A DNA stretch of 13,894 nt, from NCBI GenBank assembly GCA_035544835.1, contig DASZZV010000260.1, forward strand, positions 1 through 13,894. Direction: 5' to 3'. The notes beneath the pieces were generated by a model, which saw only the letters and a list, made by a program, of their open reading frames with translations, was not told where the DNA came from and did not search any database. Position 1 is the stretch's first letter. Each line of letters opens with the position of its first letter. The stretch comes from DASZZV01 sp035544835. GTDB taxonomy: Bacteria; Acidobacteriota; Thermoanaerobaculia; Gp7-AA8. Positions 1-6,334 of the stretch are shown here, piece by piece. The position numbers and the translations under genes were made by a program.

Positions 1-57
1 TATCTGGTTCTTCGAGCGCCTCCCGGTAATCCACGGCGGTAGACCCTGCAAGAGCGC

Positions 58-127
58 GAGCCTTAGGGACGGAGCTTCGGATTTCGGCAAGCGGCCATGG
101 ACGTTACCGATCGCGCTCGCTTTCGGG
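58..127 (+). repeat. Direct repeat, copy 1 (about 70 bp)
   Basis: This segment reappears at 505-575 with only a few substitutions and small indels. The shared core includes GGAGCTTCGGATTTCGGCAA and, further on, GTTACCGATCGCGCTCGCTT. The two starts are 447 bp apart in the same orientation. Such a pair can arise by duplication or can border a unit lost by homologous recombination. I do not recognise the family. Confidence 0.85.
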
Positions 128-148
128 GACCGGGGTCGGGGGGTCGGG
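125..148 (+). other. G-quadruplex motif
   Basis: Four G runs (125-128, 132-135, 138-143, 146-148) are separated by loops of 3, 2 and 2 bases. This fits the usual G3+N1-7 rule for intramolecular G-quadruplexes with short, stabilising loops. It lies just after direct repeat copy 1 and is not inside a recognisable gene. Folding in vivo is unproven. Confidence 0.6.
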
Positions 149-504
149 TCTTCTGTCGTCACTCTGCGACCAGAGCCTGGAAGGGGTCGGTAAGCGTCGT
201 CTAATGGACAGTTAATGAAAACGTTGTATTCATACGACGCGGACGGCATCGCTACTTGCGGGAATCCGCGGCCGCTCGTTTGTCTCCAGACTTCCGGTGA
301 ACGAACCGACCAGTGGATGACTCGCGAGCGACGATCACGGTTTTGGCAGCCGCCGTGACGGCGCTGCGCCTCACCGAAGCGGATCGGACTGCAGTCCGAA
401 TCGGCCGAAGTTTACTGGTCATGTTGACAGGGTACCCGAACTGGGACCGTCGAGGGTCAGACACGGCTGTCGGGAACCTGAGGGGTCGGGGACCTGAGAG
501 GGAG

Positions 505-575
505 GAGCCCTTGGGGACGGAGCTTCGGATTTCGGCAAGCAGCCACCGACGTTACCGATCGCGCTCGCTTTCGGG
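505..575 (+). repeat. Direct repeat, copy 2 (about 71 bp)
   Basis: Second copy of the segment at 58-127. It is preceded by a tandem-like stretch in which GTCGGGRACCTGAG occurs twice (469 and 485). Copy 1 is instead followed by the G-rich run, so the similarity stops sharply at the 3' side (575 here, 127 there). Confidence 0.85.
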
Positions 576-792
576 CGAACGAATTCAGGTTTTTGAAAAG
601 GAATCTGGTGGGAATTCTCTTGGGGTCTACCATCGGATTTGTAGTCGATTTGAAGGCAAATCTAGTCACGGTGATCCATTCGAACGCTCGTTCGTCAACG
701 CGTGATGACGTCGTCCTGACGCGAAGCCAAGCTTTGGCTTTTGCCTTTTCCATGACAGCAGCCTTGGGTTCTTTTTTTTGATCGAGAGTACG

Positions 793-1008
793 ATGGTGAA
801 GATGGGGGTGTGGCTCATGGGGTCCCGCGGCTCTGAAATGCCGCCCCCATCTTCTTTCCTGCCGGTCCATAGAGTCAGCCGGGATGGTGCTCTGCAGCGT
901 GCGGGAGTTAAGTTGGATTCCAGACTTGACCCCAACTACTTGCTGTTGAGTTTCACGGATAACGTGACGCAGCAGGTGATGCTGCAACTCCCCAACGGGG
1001 GGTCGTGA
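793..1008 (+). CDS. Small ORF upstream of radical SAM gene, hypothetical (71 aa)
   Basis: I do not recognise this ORF with confidence. It opens at ATG 793 (a TTG at 778 is also in frame), with a weak GAGAG five bases upstream, and ends 80 bp before the radical SAM start on the same strand. Third codon positions are clearly GC-rich, which favours real coding. There is no cysteine, and the tail ends in Gly-Gly-Ser. The last ~35 residues, around FTDNVTQQVMLQLPNGG, align without gaps to the pattern of the FlaG family (hydrophobic run, then D..T..V...QIP). That match is short and could be chance. Alternatives are a peptide substrate for the adjacent radical SAM enzyme or a spurious frame. Confidence 0.3.
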   Translation: MVKMGVWLMGSRGSEMPPPSSFLPVHRVSRDGALQRAGVKLDSRLDPNYLLLSFTDNVTQQVMLQLPNGGS

Positions 1009-1088
1009 CTCGGGCGTTTCACCCCTTTCGGCGATGCCCGAAGAGGTCGGGAACTAAGCGTAGCCTGCGGGTGTTACCGTCTCCAACA

Positions 1089-2356
1089 ATGTCGGAATAC
1101 GGTTGGGAATACCTACGCGAAGAAGATCGTGCCGCCATTCTGGCTGGGATTCGCGATGGCGTCGCTTATGGCGGACCCTTCCATGTCGAGATCCATCCTG
1201 CCGACCGTTGCAATATTGATTGTTTTTTCTGTTCGACAGCGATCCTCCGCGGAACCGATGAGCTTCCCGCGTCGCAGTTCAGTTCGCTTATGGCCGAACT
1301 CAAGGAAGTGGGAACTCGTTCTGTTCGGCTCTCGGGGGCGGGGAGCCACTCTTTCACCGCGAAATCGGCAAGGTGCTCGACGCCATCGAGGACGCCGGCC
1401 TCCGCATCGAAAACCTAACAACCAATGGCGTTCTACTCCTGCCCAAGATGTCTGAGCGCGTGGTTCGCAACTGCGACCTCGTCACAGTCAGCCTGAACAC
1501 CGGCGATGAGAGCACGTATGCGAGCATGATGAAGACGCCCGCTCGAAACTTCCACCGAGTCGTTGAGAACGTCCGTGCGCTCGTGCGTCTTCGCAACTCA
1601 ACTCGACGGTCCCGACTTGAGGTCAACCTTCAGTTCCTCGTCTGGAAAGACAACTTTCGGACAATTCCGGAGATGTATGCGCTCGCACGCAGCCTCGGCG
1701 TCGACACTATTCTCTTCAACGGCCTCGCCTTCTTGCCGCCGGAAAAGCAGATGACCAAAGACGAGACTGAAGAAATGCTCGCGCTCTATAAAACGGTACT
1801 TCGTCATGATGAGTACCGAACAGTCCGCGTTGTCGAAAGTTACGAACAAGATATCTCGGTTGCTATAGAACAACTGGGTACCGAGCTCGCCGCGGAACGC
1901 GCGGCCATGCCACGATTCAAACGCCTGTGGAATTTAGTGCGCCGCCGCGACTACACCCTCAGGGAAAAGCTCGCGCATCATCGTCGCATACGACACGTTA
2001 TCCGCATAACAGCCGCGATCGCACCTCTCAACAAGCCGTGCGTAATCGGATGGTATTCAATGCTAATCCGGACTACCGGTGACGTCGTCCCGTGCTGCAT
2101 CCTGCAAGGGGCGCGGCTGGGCTCTATCCTCGAAGGAGGCGTCAAGGCCGCGTGGCAGAGCCCTGCCTATCAACGATTTCGTGCCGAGCTAAAAGAGACT
2201 TTCGACCCGCACTGGGAACATGATCCCAGCAAGCACGCGACCGTGCAGCCGCTGTGTGGGGCAACGGGTCGTTGCCCCGTTATGTCTTACTATGTCAGCG
2301 ACATTCCTTTTGCTCAGAACGTCAGCGCTCTAACTCCGGCAGCCCGTTCTCTTTAA
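1089..2356 (+). pseudogene. Radical SAM/SPASM-like protein, frameshifted
   Basis: The product would be an S-adenosylmethionine radical enzyme; its substrate is not evident. The ATG at 1089 gives MSEYGWEYLR. The cluster-binding motif CNIDCFFC (C41, C45, C48) follows. The frame then breaks in the G run 1334-1338: one added G restores S-G-G-G-E-P, the canonical GGGEP motif, and leads straight into the downstream frame that runs to TAA at 2354-2356. The repaired protein would be about 422 aa. Its C-terminal part has cysteines at repaired positions 318, 336, 337, 390 and 396 in a GDVVPCC...LCGATGRC arrangement, as in SPASM or twitch auxiliary-cluster domains. Codons include many A/T-ending ones, unlike the genes to the right, so transfer is possible. 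The lesion is either a true mutation or a homopolymer sequencing error. Confidence 0.85.
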
Positions 2357-2368
2357 TCACGGGCTGCC
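2338..2368 (+). terminator. Hairpin across the radical SAM stop codon
   Basis: GGCAGCCCG (2338-2346) pairs perfectly with CGGGCTGCC (2360-2368) around a 13-base loop that contains the TAA stop. No U tract follows, so it is terminator-like rather than a classical intrinsic terminator. It also sits at the edge of the truncated neighbouring gene. Confidence 0.4.
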
Positions 2369-2387
2369 AACTCGGCGCGAGCTCGGG

Positions 2388-2927
2388 TTGCCGGCATCTC
2401 TAGTTAGGGGTAGATATCGCCGTGCAAGTTCAGTCGCACACGTCCAAGGTTGCGAGATCGTCCTCATCGCCAACTCGAGTGAGGAGGCAGCCGAAGGGGT
2501 CATGAGGCTGGCCAGAGTTGGCATCGAGAGCGTGGCCGGTTTCCTGGAGGGTGGGGTGGGGGCGTGGCGTGACGCCGATCGGGAGATTGTGACGCTGCCA
2601 CAACTCGAGGTAAGAACGCTCCATGACAACCTCGAGAGCGGCCGCCTGAGAGTGGTCGATGTGCGTGCCCCTGGCGAATACCAGGGAGGACACGTGCCGG
2701 GAGCCGTCAACATCCCGCTCAACGTGGTGGAGCATCGCCTGGACCTCCTCGACGCTTCACAACCGACGGCCGTGATCTGCGCCGGTGGTTACCGCTCCTC
2801 TGCAGCAGCCAGTCTGCTGCAGAAGCGTGGTTTCGAGGTCATGAACGTGGTGGGTGGTACCGGGGCCTGGATCGCGGCGGGCCTGGCCCTGGAATCGAAT
2901 GAGGAGCAGGCTACTTCTTCGAAGTGA
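2388..2927 (+). CDS. Rhodanese-domain remnant of an MBL-fold/rhodanese protein, 5'-truncated
   Basis: Homology begins near 2450 (GCEIVLIANSSEEAAEG) and covers two rhodanese-like modules. The first is partial and inactive (ending GFLEGGVGAW). The second is complete, with DVRAPGEY, the GHVPGAVNIP strand-loop and an active loop CAGGYRS (Cys131 counted from TTG 2388). This is the usual C-terminal half of proteins with an N-terminal metallo-beta-lactamase domain and about 460 residues, related to persulfide dioxygenase-rhodanese fusions. That N-terminal domain is absent; the preceding DNA is the radical SAM gene. The first ~20 residues look like non-homologous read-in. ATG 2502, preceded by AAGGGG, could start a single-domain sulfurtransferase. 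The 3' end overlaps the convergent SRPBCC gene by 17 bp. It is most likely a gene fragment, possibly still expressed. Confidence 0.8.
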   Translation: MPASLVRGRYRRASSVAHVQGCEIVLIANSSEEAAEGVMRLARVGIESVAGFLEGGVGAWRDADREIVTLPQLEVRTLHDNLESGRLRVVDVRAPGEYQGGHVPGAVNIPLNVVEHRLDLLDASQPTAVICAGGYRSSAAASLLQKRGFEVMNVVGGTGAWIAAGLALESNEEQATSSK

Positions 2928-3408
2928 TCCAGCGTTGAAGATTGGTCAGCGAGTCGCGAAACATCTTGCCGAAGATGGCCCGTGCGATGGGATGAACGGC
3001 TCGCATCAGTAACGAAGGCCGGTAGTGGAGTACCCACTCGACACGAGTCTCCTGGCCGCTGGGACTGAGGTGAACATCTCCCATGAGCTGCTTCACGATC
3101 GGTACGGAGATGGCGTCCATGGCGTAGGTGAATCGTTTGCCGGGCTCCCAGTTTACGAAGCGCTCCTTCACCGAGAGCGCTTTGAGGCGGACGATTCGAG
3201 TGGCGCCGGCAGCATGCGGTGGCGGCGAGGTCCACTCGACACCACGGATGTCGGCGAACCACTCTTCCATGGTCATGGTGATGGCGTCGAAGACCTGTTC
3301 GGGCGTGGCCGAGATGATCGCTTCATTGCGGAGCTGAAAAGGGGAAGTCTCGGCGAAGGACGAATCAGAACGCTGCAGGTCGATCCACATGGGAATACGG
3401 TATCGCAT
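2911..3408 (-). CDS. SRPBCC-family protein (START/polyketide cyclase-like)
   Basis: A 165-residue protein starting MRYRIPMWIDL, with a second possible start at 3390. The body shows the SRPBCC pattern. An N-terminal strand and helix read NEAIISATPEQVFDAITMTM, with a Trp-rich loop soon after (EEWFADIRGVEW). A central strand pair and a G-x-x-T-x-V-E-W strand (GQETRVEWVLHYRP) follow. The last ~35 residues form an amphipathic helix ending FGKMFRDSLTNLQRWI. These proteins bind lipids or other hydrophobic ligands in a helix-grip cavity; the ligand here cannot be told. No strong ribosome-binding site precedes either start. It lies downstream of the TetR gene on the same strand, separated by a 99-bp repeat element, so co-regulation is plausible. 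Its stop lies inside the convergent rhodanese remnant. Confidence 0.75.
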   Translation of the reverse strand: MRYRIPMWIDLQRSDSSFAETSPFQLRNEAIISATPEQVFDAITMTMEEWFADIRGVEWTSPPPHAAGATRIVRLKALSVKERFVNWEPGKRFTYAMDAISVPIVKQLMGDVHLSPSGQETRVEWVLHYRPSLLMRAVHPIARAIFGKMFRDSLTNLQRWITSKK

Positions 3409-3464
3409 TGTGGTCGATGGGTGCAGGGGAGGTTTGTTTGCGGGCGCTCCAAAGGCATCGAGCG

Positions 3465-3563
3465 TAGGGCCGCACGGCGTGCGGCCGGTACCCCGACCGT
3501 GTCTCGACGACAGTGGTCCATTATTCATCGCAATGGGTATCGGCCGCACGCCGTGCGGCCCTA
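3465..3563. repeat. 99-bp inverted-repeat element A (REPIN/MITE-like)
   Basis: Two 29-bp arms (3465-3493 and 3535-3563) are inverted copies with one mismatch. Each carries its own near-palindrome: GGCCGCACGGCGTGCGGCC at 3468-3486 and its reverse complement at 3542-3560. The arms flank a 41-bp spacer. The outer tip TAGGG supplies the TAG stop codon of the TetR gene (3561-3563). The layout matches REP doublets or small non-autonomous elements. No transposase is present here. As RNA it would fold into strong hairpins between the TetR and SRPBCC genes. Confidence 0.85.
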
Positions 3564-4172
3564 ACGCCGCCGCCCCCCCGTGCCTACCTCTTTCCGTGGA
3601 CTGATCAACAACCGCGTTGCATGTTGCACGTAGGCTTTCACGTCATCTCTGGATCGCAACCACTGTGAATCACCGTTTCTGAGGTGAAGTCCGCCGATGT
3701 AGGCGCTGTAGGTCAACAGGGCCTGCTGATGAGCCAGCTGCTCCGCGAGTCCCAGCTCACGGTAGGAGTCGATCAGGAGCCGGATCCGCCGATCCGAGAC
3801 TCGTCGGATGACTGCTGCGACTTTCGCCGAGGGGGAAATCGACAGAGTCAGAAACAACGACTGGGCTCGCTCGGCCTCCATGGCCTGGACGAAGAGAGCC
3901 TCGAGACGCGCGGCGGCGTCAGCAATCTCGCGAACCTCGTCCAGGGCGATGCGATCGCTTTGTTCCCACCGGCTCACCGACGCGGCGATCAGATCAGCCA
4001 GCGTCGCAAAGTGCCAGTAGAAGCTGCCCTTCGTGACGCCGAGCGTGCGAGCCAGATCGGGAATCGACAGGGCCCCAATGCCTCTGGTGGCGATGATGTC
4101 GAGAGCTGCCTCTTCCCAGTCCTCAACCGTGCGTGTCGGCACTCCTTCTCGAGTCTTCCGCTCTTCTTTCAT
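3561..4172 (-). CDS. TetR/AcrR-family transcriptional regulator
   Basis: A 203-residue one-component repressor-type regulator. The N-terminal DNA-binding domain (about residues 14-60) contains EEAALDIIATRGIGALSIPD and the recognition helix TLGVTKGSFYWHFATLADLI, which is the TetR signature. The C-terminal helical ligand-binding and dimerisation domain is too divergent to name a ligand. I chose ATG 4172 (MKEERKTREG), with GGAG two bases upstream; a GTG at 4175 is also in frame. The in-frame TTG at 4208 lacks a ribosome-binding site and would put an operator inside the gene. Two palindromes just upstream (4180-4191 and 4223-4234) suggest autorepression. Its stop codon lies in the tip of repeat element A. 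Likely targets are itself and the downstream SRPBCC gene. Confidence 0.9.
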   Translation of the reverse strand: MKEERKTREGVPTRTVEDWEEAALDIIATRGIGALSIPDLARTLGVTKGSFYWHFATLADLIAASVSRWEQSDRIALDEVREIADAAARLEALFVQAMEAERAQSLFLTLSISPSAKVAAVIRRVSDRRIRLLIDSYRELGLAEQLAHQQALLTYSAYIGGLHLRNGDSQWLRSRDDVKAYVQHATRLLISPRKEVGTGGRRR

Positions 4173-4179
4173 CACTCCA

Positions 4180-4191
4180 TACTGAACGGTA
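4180..4191. promoter_or_regulatory. Putative TetR operator O1
   Basis: TACTGAACGGTA, flanked to ATACTGAACGGTAT, is an imperfect dyad (ATAC...GTAT). It ends 8 bp before the TetR start codon. It shares TAC-Y-GA-R-CGGTA and a trailing TTGA with the second site 43 bp away, as expected for paired operators of an autoregulated TetR gene. Binding is inferred. Confidence 0.6.
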
Positions 4192-4222
4192 TTGACAGTG
4201 GAATGCAAGAGATCATGATCAG

Positions 4223-4234
4223 TACCGAGCGGTA
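4223..4234. promoter_or_regulatory. Putative TetR operator O2
   Basis: TACCGAGCGGTA is a near-perfect palindrome (TACCG-AG-CGGTA). It lies 43 bp centre-to-centre from the site at 4180-4191, about four helical turns. A third, unrelated palindrome GATCATGATC (4211-4220) sits between them. All lie in the 110-bp gap between the amidase stop and the TetR start. Confidence 0.6.
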
Positions 4235-4282
4235 TTGAGCTTGTCGCAACGCAGCATACGGTTACGGAGTGCCCGTGCCACT

Positions 4283-5938
4283 TTACAGCTCGATGGCGCG
4301 AGGCCTGAACAGGGGAGTCCGTCGAGCTTTTGTGGCCTGTTCATACCCGTAGGCCAACCGGAATAGCGTAGCCTCACTCCAGGGCCGCCCGAAAAAGGAG
4401 AGGCCGATGGGTAGCCCCTGAATGAAGCCGGTCGGAACCGTGATGTGCGGATAACCGGCCACTGCAGCGGAGGTCGAGTCGCTTCCGGTGTAGGAGTCTC
4501 CGTTCACCAGATCGATGAACCAGGCCGGGCCCCCGGTGATGGCCACGAGAGCGTCGAGCTTGTTTTTGTCCATCACCGCGTCGATTCCTTTTGCTCTCGA
4601 AAGATCGCGGCACTTGGCCAGGGCATCGACATACTCTTTCGAAGTCAGAGGCCCCTTCTCCTCGGCCTGCAGGAAAAGCTCCTGGCCGAAATAAGGCATC
4701 TCGCGATCGCGATTCCGTTCGTTGAAGGCGATGAGGTCTTTGAGCGTTCGAGGATTGTCGGGGGCGAGTCCGGCAAGATACTTGTTGAGATCAGCCTTGA
4801 ACTCGTAGAGGAGAACGAGCAGTTCATCGTTGTCGTACTCGCCTAGATGATCAAGAACGACCGGGTCGACGACGGTCGCACCCTCGGCTCGAAGCGCTCC
4901 GATCGCCGCTTCGAGGAGCGGATCAGCTTTGCCGCTGTATCCGAAAGCCTTGGCGCGGACGATCCCGAGGCGGGCGCCCTTGAGACCGTCGCGTCGGAGC
5001 GCGGAGCGGTAGTCGATCGGGGCGGTTTTGTGGAATGCCGTCGCTTCGTCGCGCGGATCGACGCCGGCAACGGCGGTGAGAAGGGCAGCGGCGTCTTCGA
5101 CGGTGCGCGCCATCGGGCCGGCCGTATCCTGGGAGTGAGCGATGGGAATGATCCCGGCGCGACTCACCAGGCCGAGCGTCGGTTTCATCCCGACGATGCC
5201 ACATGTCGAGGCCGGGGAGACGATCGATCCGTCGGTCTCGCTACCGATTGCCGCGGCACACAGATTCGCAGCAACGGCCGCCGCCGATCCTGAGCTCGAT
5301 CCCGAGGAGTTGCGATCGAGCGAGTAGGGATTGCGAGTCTGCCCACCGCGTCCACTCCAGCCACTGGAGCTGTGAGTCGAGCGGAAGTTGGCCCACTCGC
5401 TCAGGTTGGTCTTTCCAAGCAGCACGGCCCCAGCTGCGCGTAGACGCTCCACGACGAAAGAATCCCGCGGTGCCATCGAGCTCGCCAGCGCAAGTGAGCC
5501 GGCACTCGTGCGCATTCGATCGTGGGTATCGATGTTGTCTTTGATCAGAACGGGAATGCCATGAAGGGGTCCGCGAACCTTTCCCCCCTTGCGCTCGACG
5601 TCCATCTGGTCGGCGATCTCCAGAGCGTCTGGGTTGAGCTCGATGATGGAGTGCAGGTTCGGTCCGGTGCGATCGACGGAGGCGATCCGAGCGAGATATT
5701 TTTCGGTGATGGAACGGGAGGTGCTCTCGCCTCGCTCCATCCTGGTCTGCAGTCCGGCCAGCGTCGCTTCGTCGAGATCGAACGAGGGGACGAACGGATT
5801 CAGCGGAGATCTTTCGTCGGCTATCGCGTTTGTAACCGTGAGCAGCGGAGCTGTTACCGCCAGCGCGCCGCCCAGAAGGGCTGATTCGAGCATCGCTCTC
5901 CGCGTCAGTCCCCGGTTCCCCACTTTCTCGTCGCTCAT
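4283..5938 (-). CDS. Amidase-signature hydrolase, Tat-exported
   Basis: A 551-residue amidase-signature enzyme hydrolysing a C-N amide bond; the substrate is unknown. The Ser-cisSer-Lys triad is visible: Lys133 in VLIKDNID, cis-Ser214 in GSSSGSAAAVAA and nucleophile Ser238 in ETDGSIVSPAS. The 24-residue gap between the two serines equals that of FAAH. Conserved blocks HGIPVLIKDN, LLGKTNLSEWANFRS and GYPHITVPTG are present. The N-terminus has a twin-arginine signal: TRRAMLE followed by a hydrophobic stretch (about residues 17-38) and an alanine-rich cleavage region near NAIADE. Secretion through Tat is therefore likely. GAGGAG precedes the ATG by 6 bases, a good ribosome-binding site. TetR follows 110 bp downstream on the same strand but behind its own operators, so co-transcription is uncertain. 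Confidence 0.93.
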   Translation of the reverse strand: MSDEKVGNRGLTRRAMLESALLGGALAVTAPLLTVTNAIADERSPLNPFVPSFDLDEATLAGLQTRMERGESTSRSITEKYLARIASVDRTGPNLHSIIELNPDALEIADQMDVERKGGKVRGPLHGIPVLIKDNIDTHDRMRTSAGSLALASSMAPRDSFVVERLRAAGAVLLGKTNLSEWANFRSTHSSSGWSGRGGQTRNPYSLDRNSSGSSSGSAAAVAANLCAAAIGSETDGSIVSPASTCGIVGMKPTLGLVSRAGIIPIAHSQDTAGPMARTVEDAAALLTAVAGVDPRDEATAFHKTAPIDYRSALRRDGLKGARLGIVRAKAFGYSGKADPLLEAAIGALRAEGATVVDPVVLDHLGEYDNDELLVLLYEFKADLNKYLAGLAPDNPRTLKDLIAFNERNRDREMPYFGQELFLQAEEKGPLTSKEYVDALAKCRDLSRAKGIDAVMDKNKLDALVAITGGPAWFIDLVNGDSYTGSDSTSAAVAGYPHITVPTGFIQGLPIGLSFFGRPWSEATLFRLAYGYEQATKARRTPLFRPRAIEL

Positions 5939-6080
5939 GAAGTTCTCCTCGGGGAGAGAGTCTAGATCGAATCGGGGTATGAATGTGATGCCGGGCGTCG
6001 ATGAGGGAAAGGAGCAAGCCTGTCATCGTGAGCCGTTGAAAGGCGGAAGCGTCTTTGCTGAGAGAGCTGACACGGAACGA

Positions 6081-6179
6081 CCGAGGGGAGCGGGCGCCTT
6101 CGCCCGCTCTTGAAAGATCGTCTTCCTATGTTCGACCATTTGTCTAATGAGAGCGGGCGAAGGCGCCCGCTCCCCTCGG
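6081..6179. repeat. 99-bp inverted-repeat element B (REPIN-like)
   Basis: Two perfectly complementary 30-bp arms (6081-6110 and 6150-6179) surround a 39-bp spacer. Each arm contains its own hairpin, GAGCGGGCG-CCTT-CGCCCGCTC (6088-6109 in the left arm). The total length equals that of element A, but the sequence is unrelated. It lies between the diguanylate cyclase 3' end and the amidase 5' end, both minus strand, about 145 bp upstream of the amidase start. No transposase is visible. Confidence 0.88.
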
Positions 6180-6192
6180 CTCATGCCGACGG

Positions 6193-6293
6193 TGTCATTT
6201 AGAAGCCGCAGCGAAGGATCTCAAGATATAGAACGATCCTAAATTTCAGATCCTGCCACTGGAGATCCTTCGCCGCGGCGGCTCAGGATGACA
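6193..6293. repeat. 101-bp inverted-repeat element C
   Basis: Tips TGTCAT (6193-6198) and ATGACA (6288-6293) are complementary. Inner arms GCAGCGAAGGATCTC (6208-6222) and GAGATCCTTCGCCGC (6262-6276) are complementary with one mismatch. The arm consensus, TGTCATYCTGAGC...GAAGGATCTC, resembles an abundant intergenic repeat I recall from Acidobacteriota and other environmental genomes. It lies 13 bp after element B and 42 bp from the diguanylate cyclase stop, where it may also act as a terminator. Confidence 0.75.
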
Positions 6294-6334
6294 AGCTCTG
6301 GAAACCTGCGCAGCCTGTGCCACACAAGAACGCT

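Larger units (their letters stand above)
1..1088. other. Gene-poor leader region before the radical SAM gene
   Basis: No convincing gene, tRNA or rRNA is visible here apart from the weak small ORF listed separately. Open frames exist on both strands, but their translations are low-complexity, Arg/Ser/Pro-rich and unlike any family I know. The stretch contains a 70-bp direct repeat, a G-quadruplex motif, an imperfect tandem repeat of about 17 bp (469-484 and 485-502) and a short hairpin (CCCGA-AGAGG-TCGGG, 1037-1051). Base composition looks less GC-rich than the DNA right of 2440. It may be decayed or transferred sequence. Confidence 0.5.

Noticed and set aside
58..575. CRISPR array
   Set aside because: There are only two copies, 70 bp long and 447 bp apart, with no regular spacers or cas genes.
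457..987. 176-residue minus-strand frame across the left region
   Set aside because: Its translation is Arg/Ser/Pro-rich with no motif. It looks like a chance open frame in GC-rich DNA.
1009..1088. Possible c-di-GMP-type riboswitch before the radical SAM gene (GTAGCC...GGGTGTTACC resembles part of one)
   Set aside because: Only a short 3'-like fragment fits. The conserved GGCAAACC and CGCAAAGCC segments are missing, and I could not rebuild the aptamer.
1334..1340. Programmed -1 ribosomal frameshift at G-GGG-GCG
   Set aside because: The P-site codon could slip, but GCG to GGC in the A site would not re-pair. Radical SAM genes are not known to use this.
3409..3549. 47-residue N-terminal extension of the SRPBCC protein
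   Set aside because: It would be translated through repeat element A and has no family resemblance.
4173..4208. Longer TetR start at TTG 4208
   Set aside because: It has no ribosome-binding site and would place operator O1 inside the coding region. ATG 4172 is preferred.
4192..4219. Plus-strand promoter TTGACA-16-CATGAT
   Set aside because: There is no plus-strand gene downstream for over 3 kb, and TTGACA overlaps the operator repeat. Probably chance.
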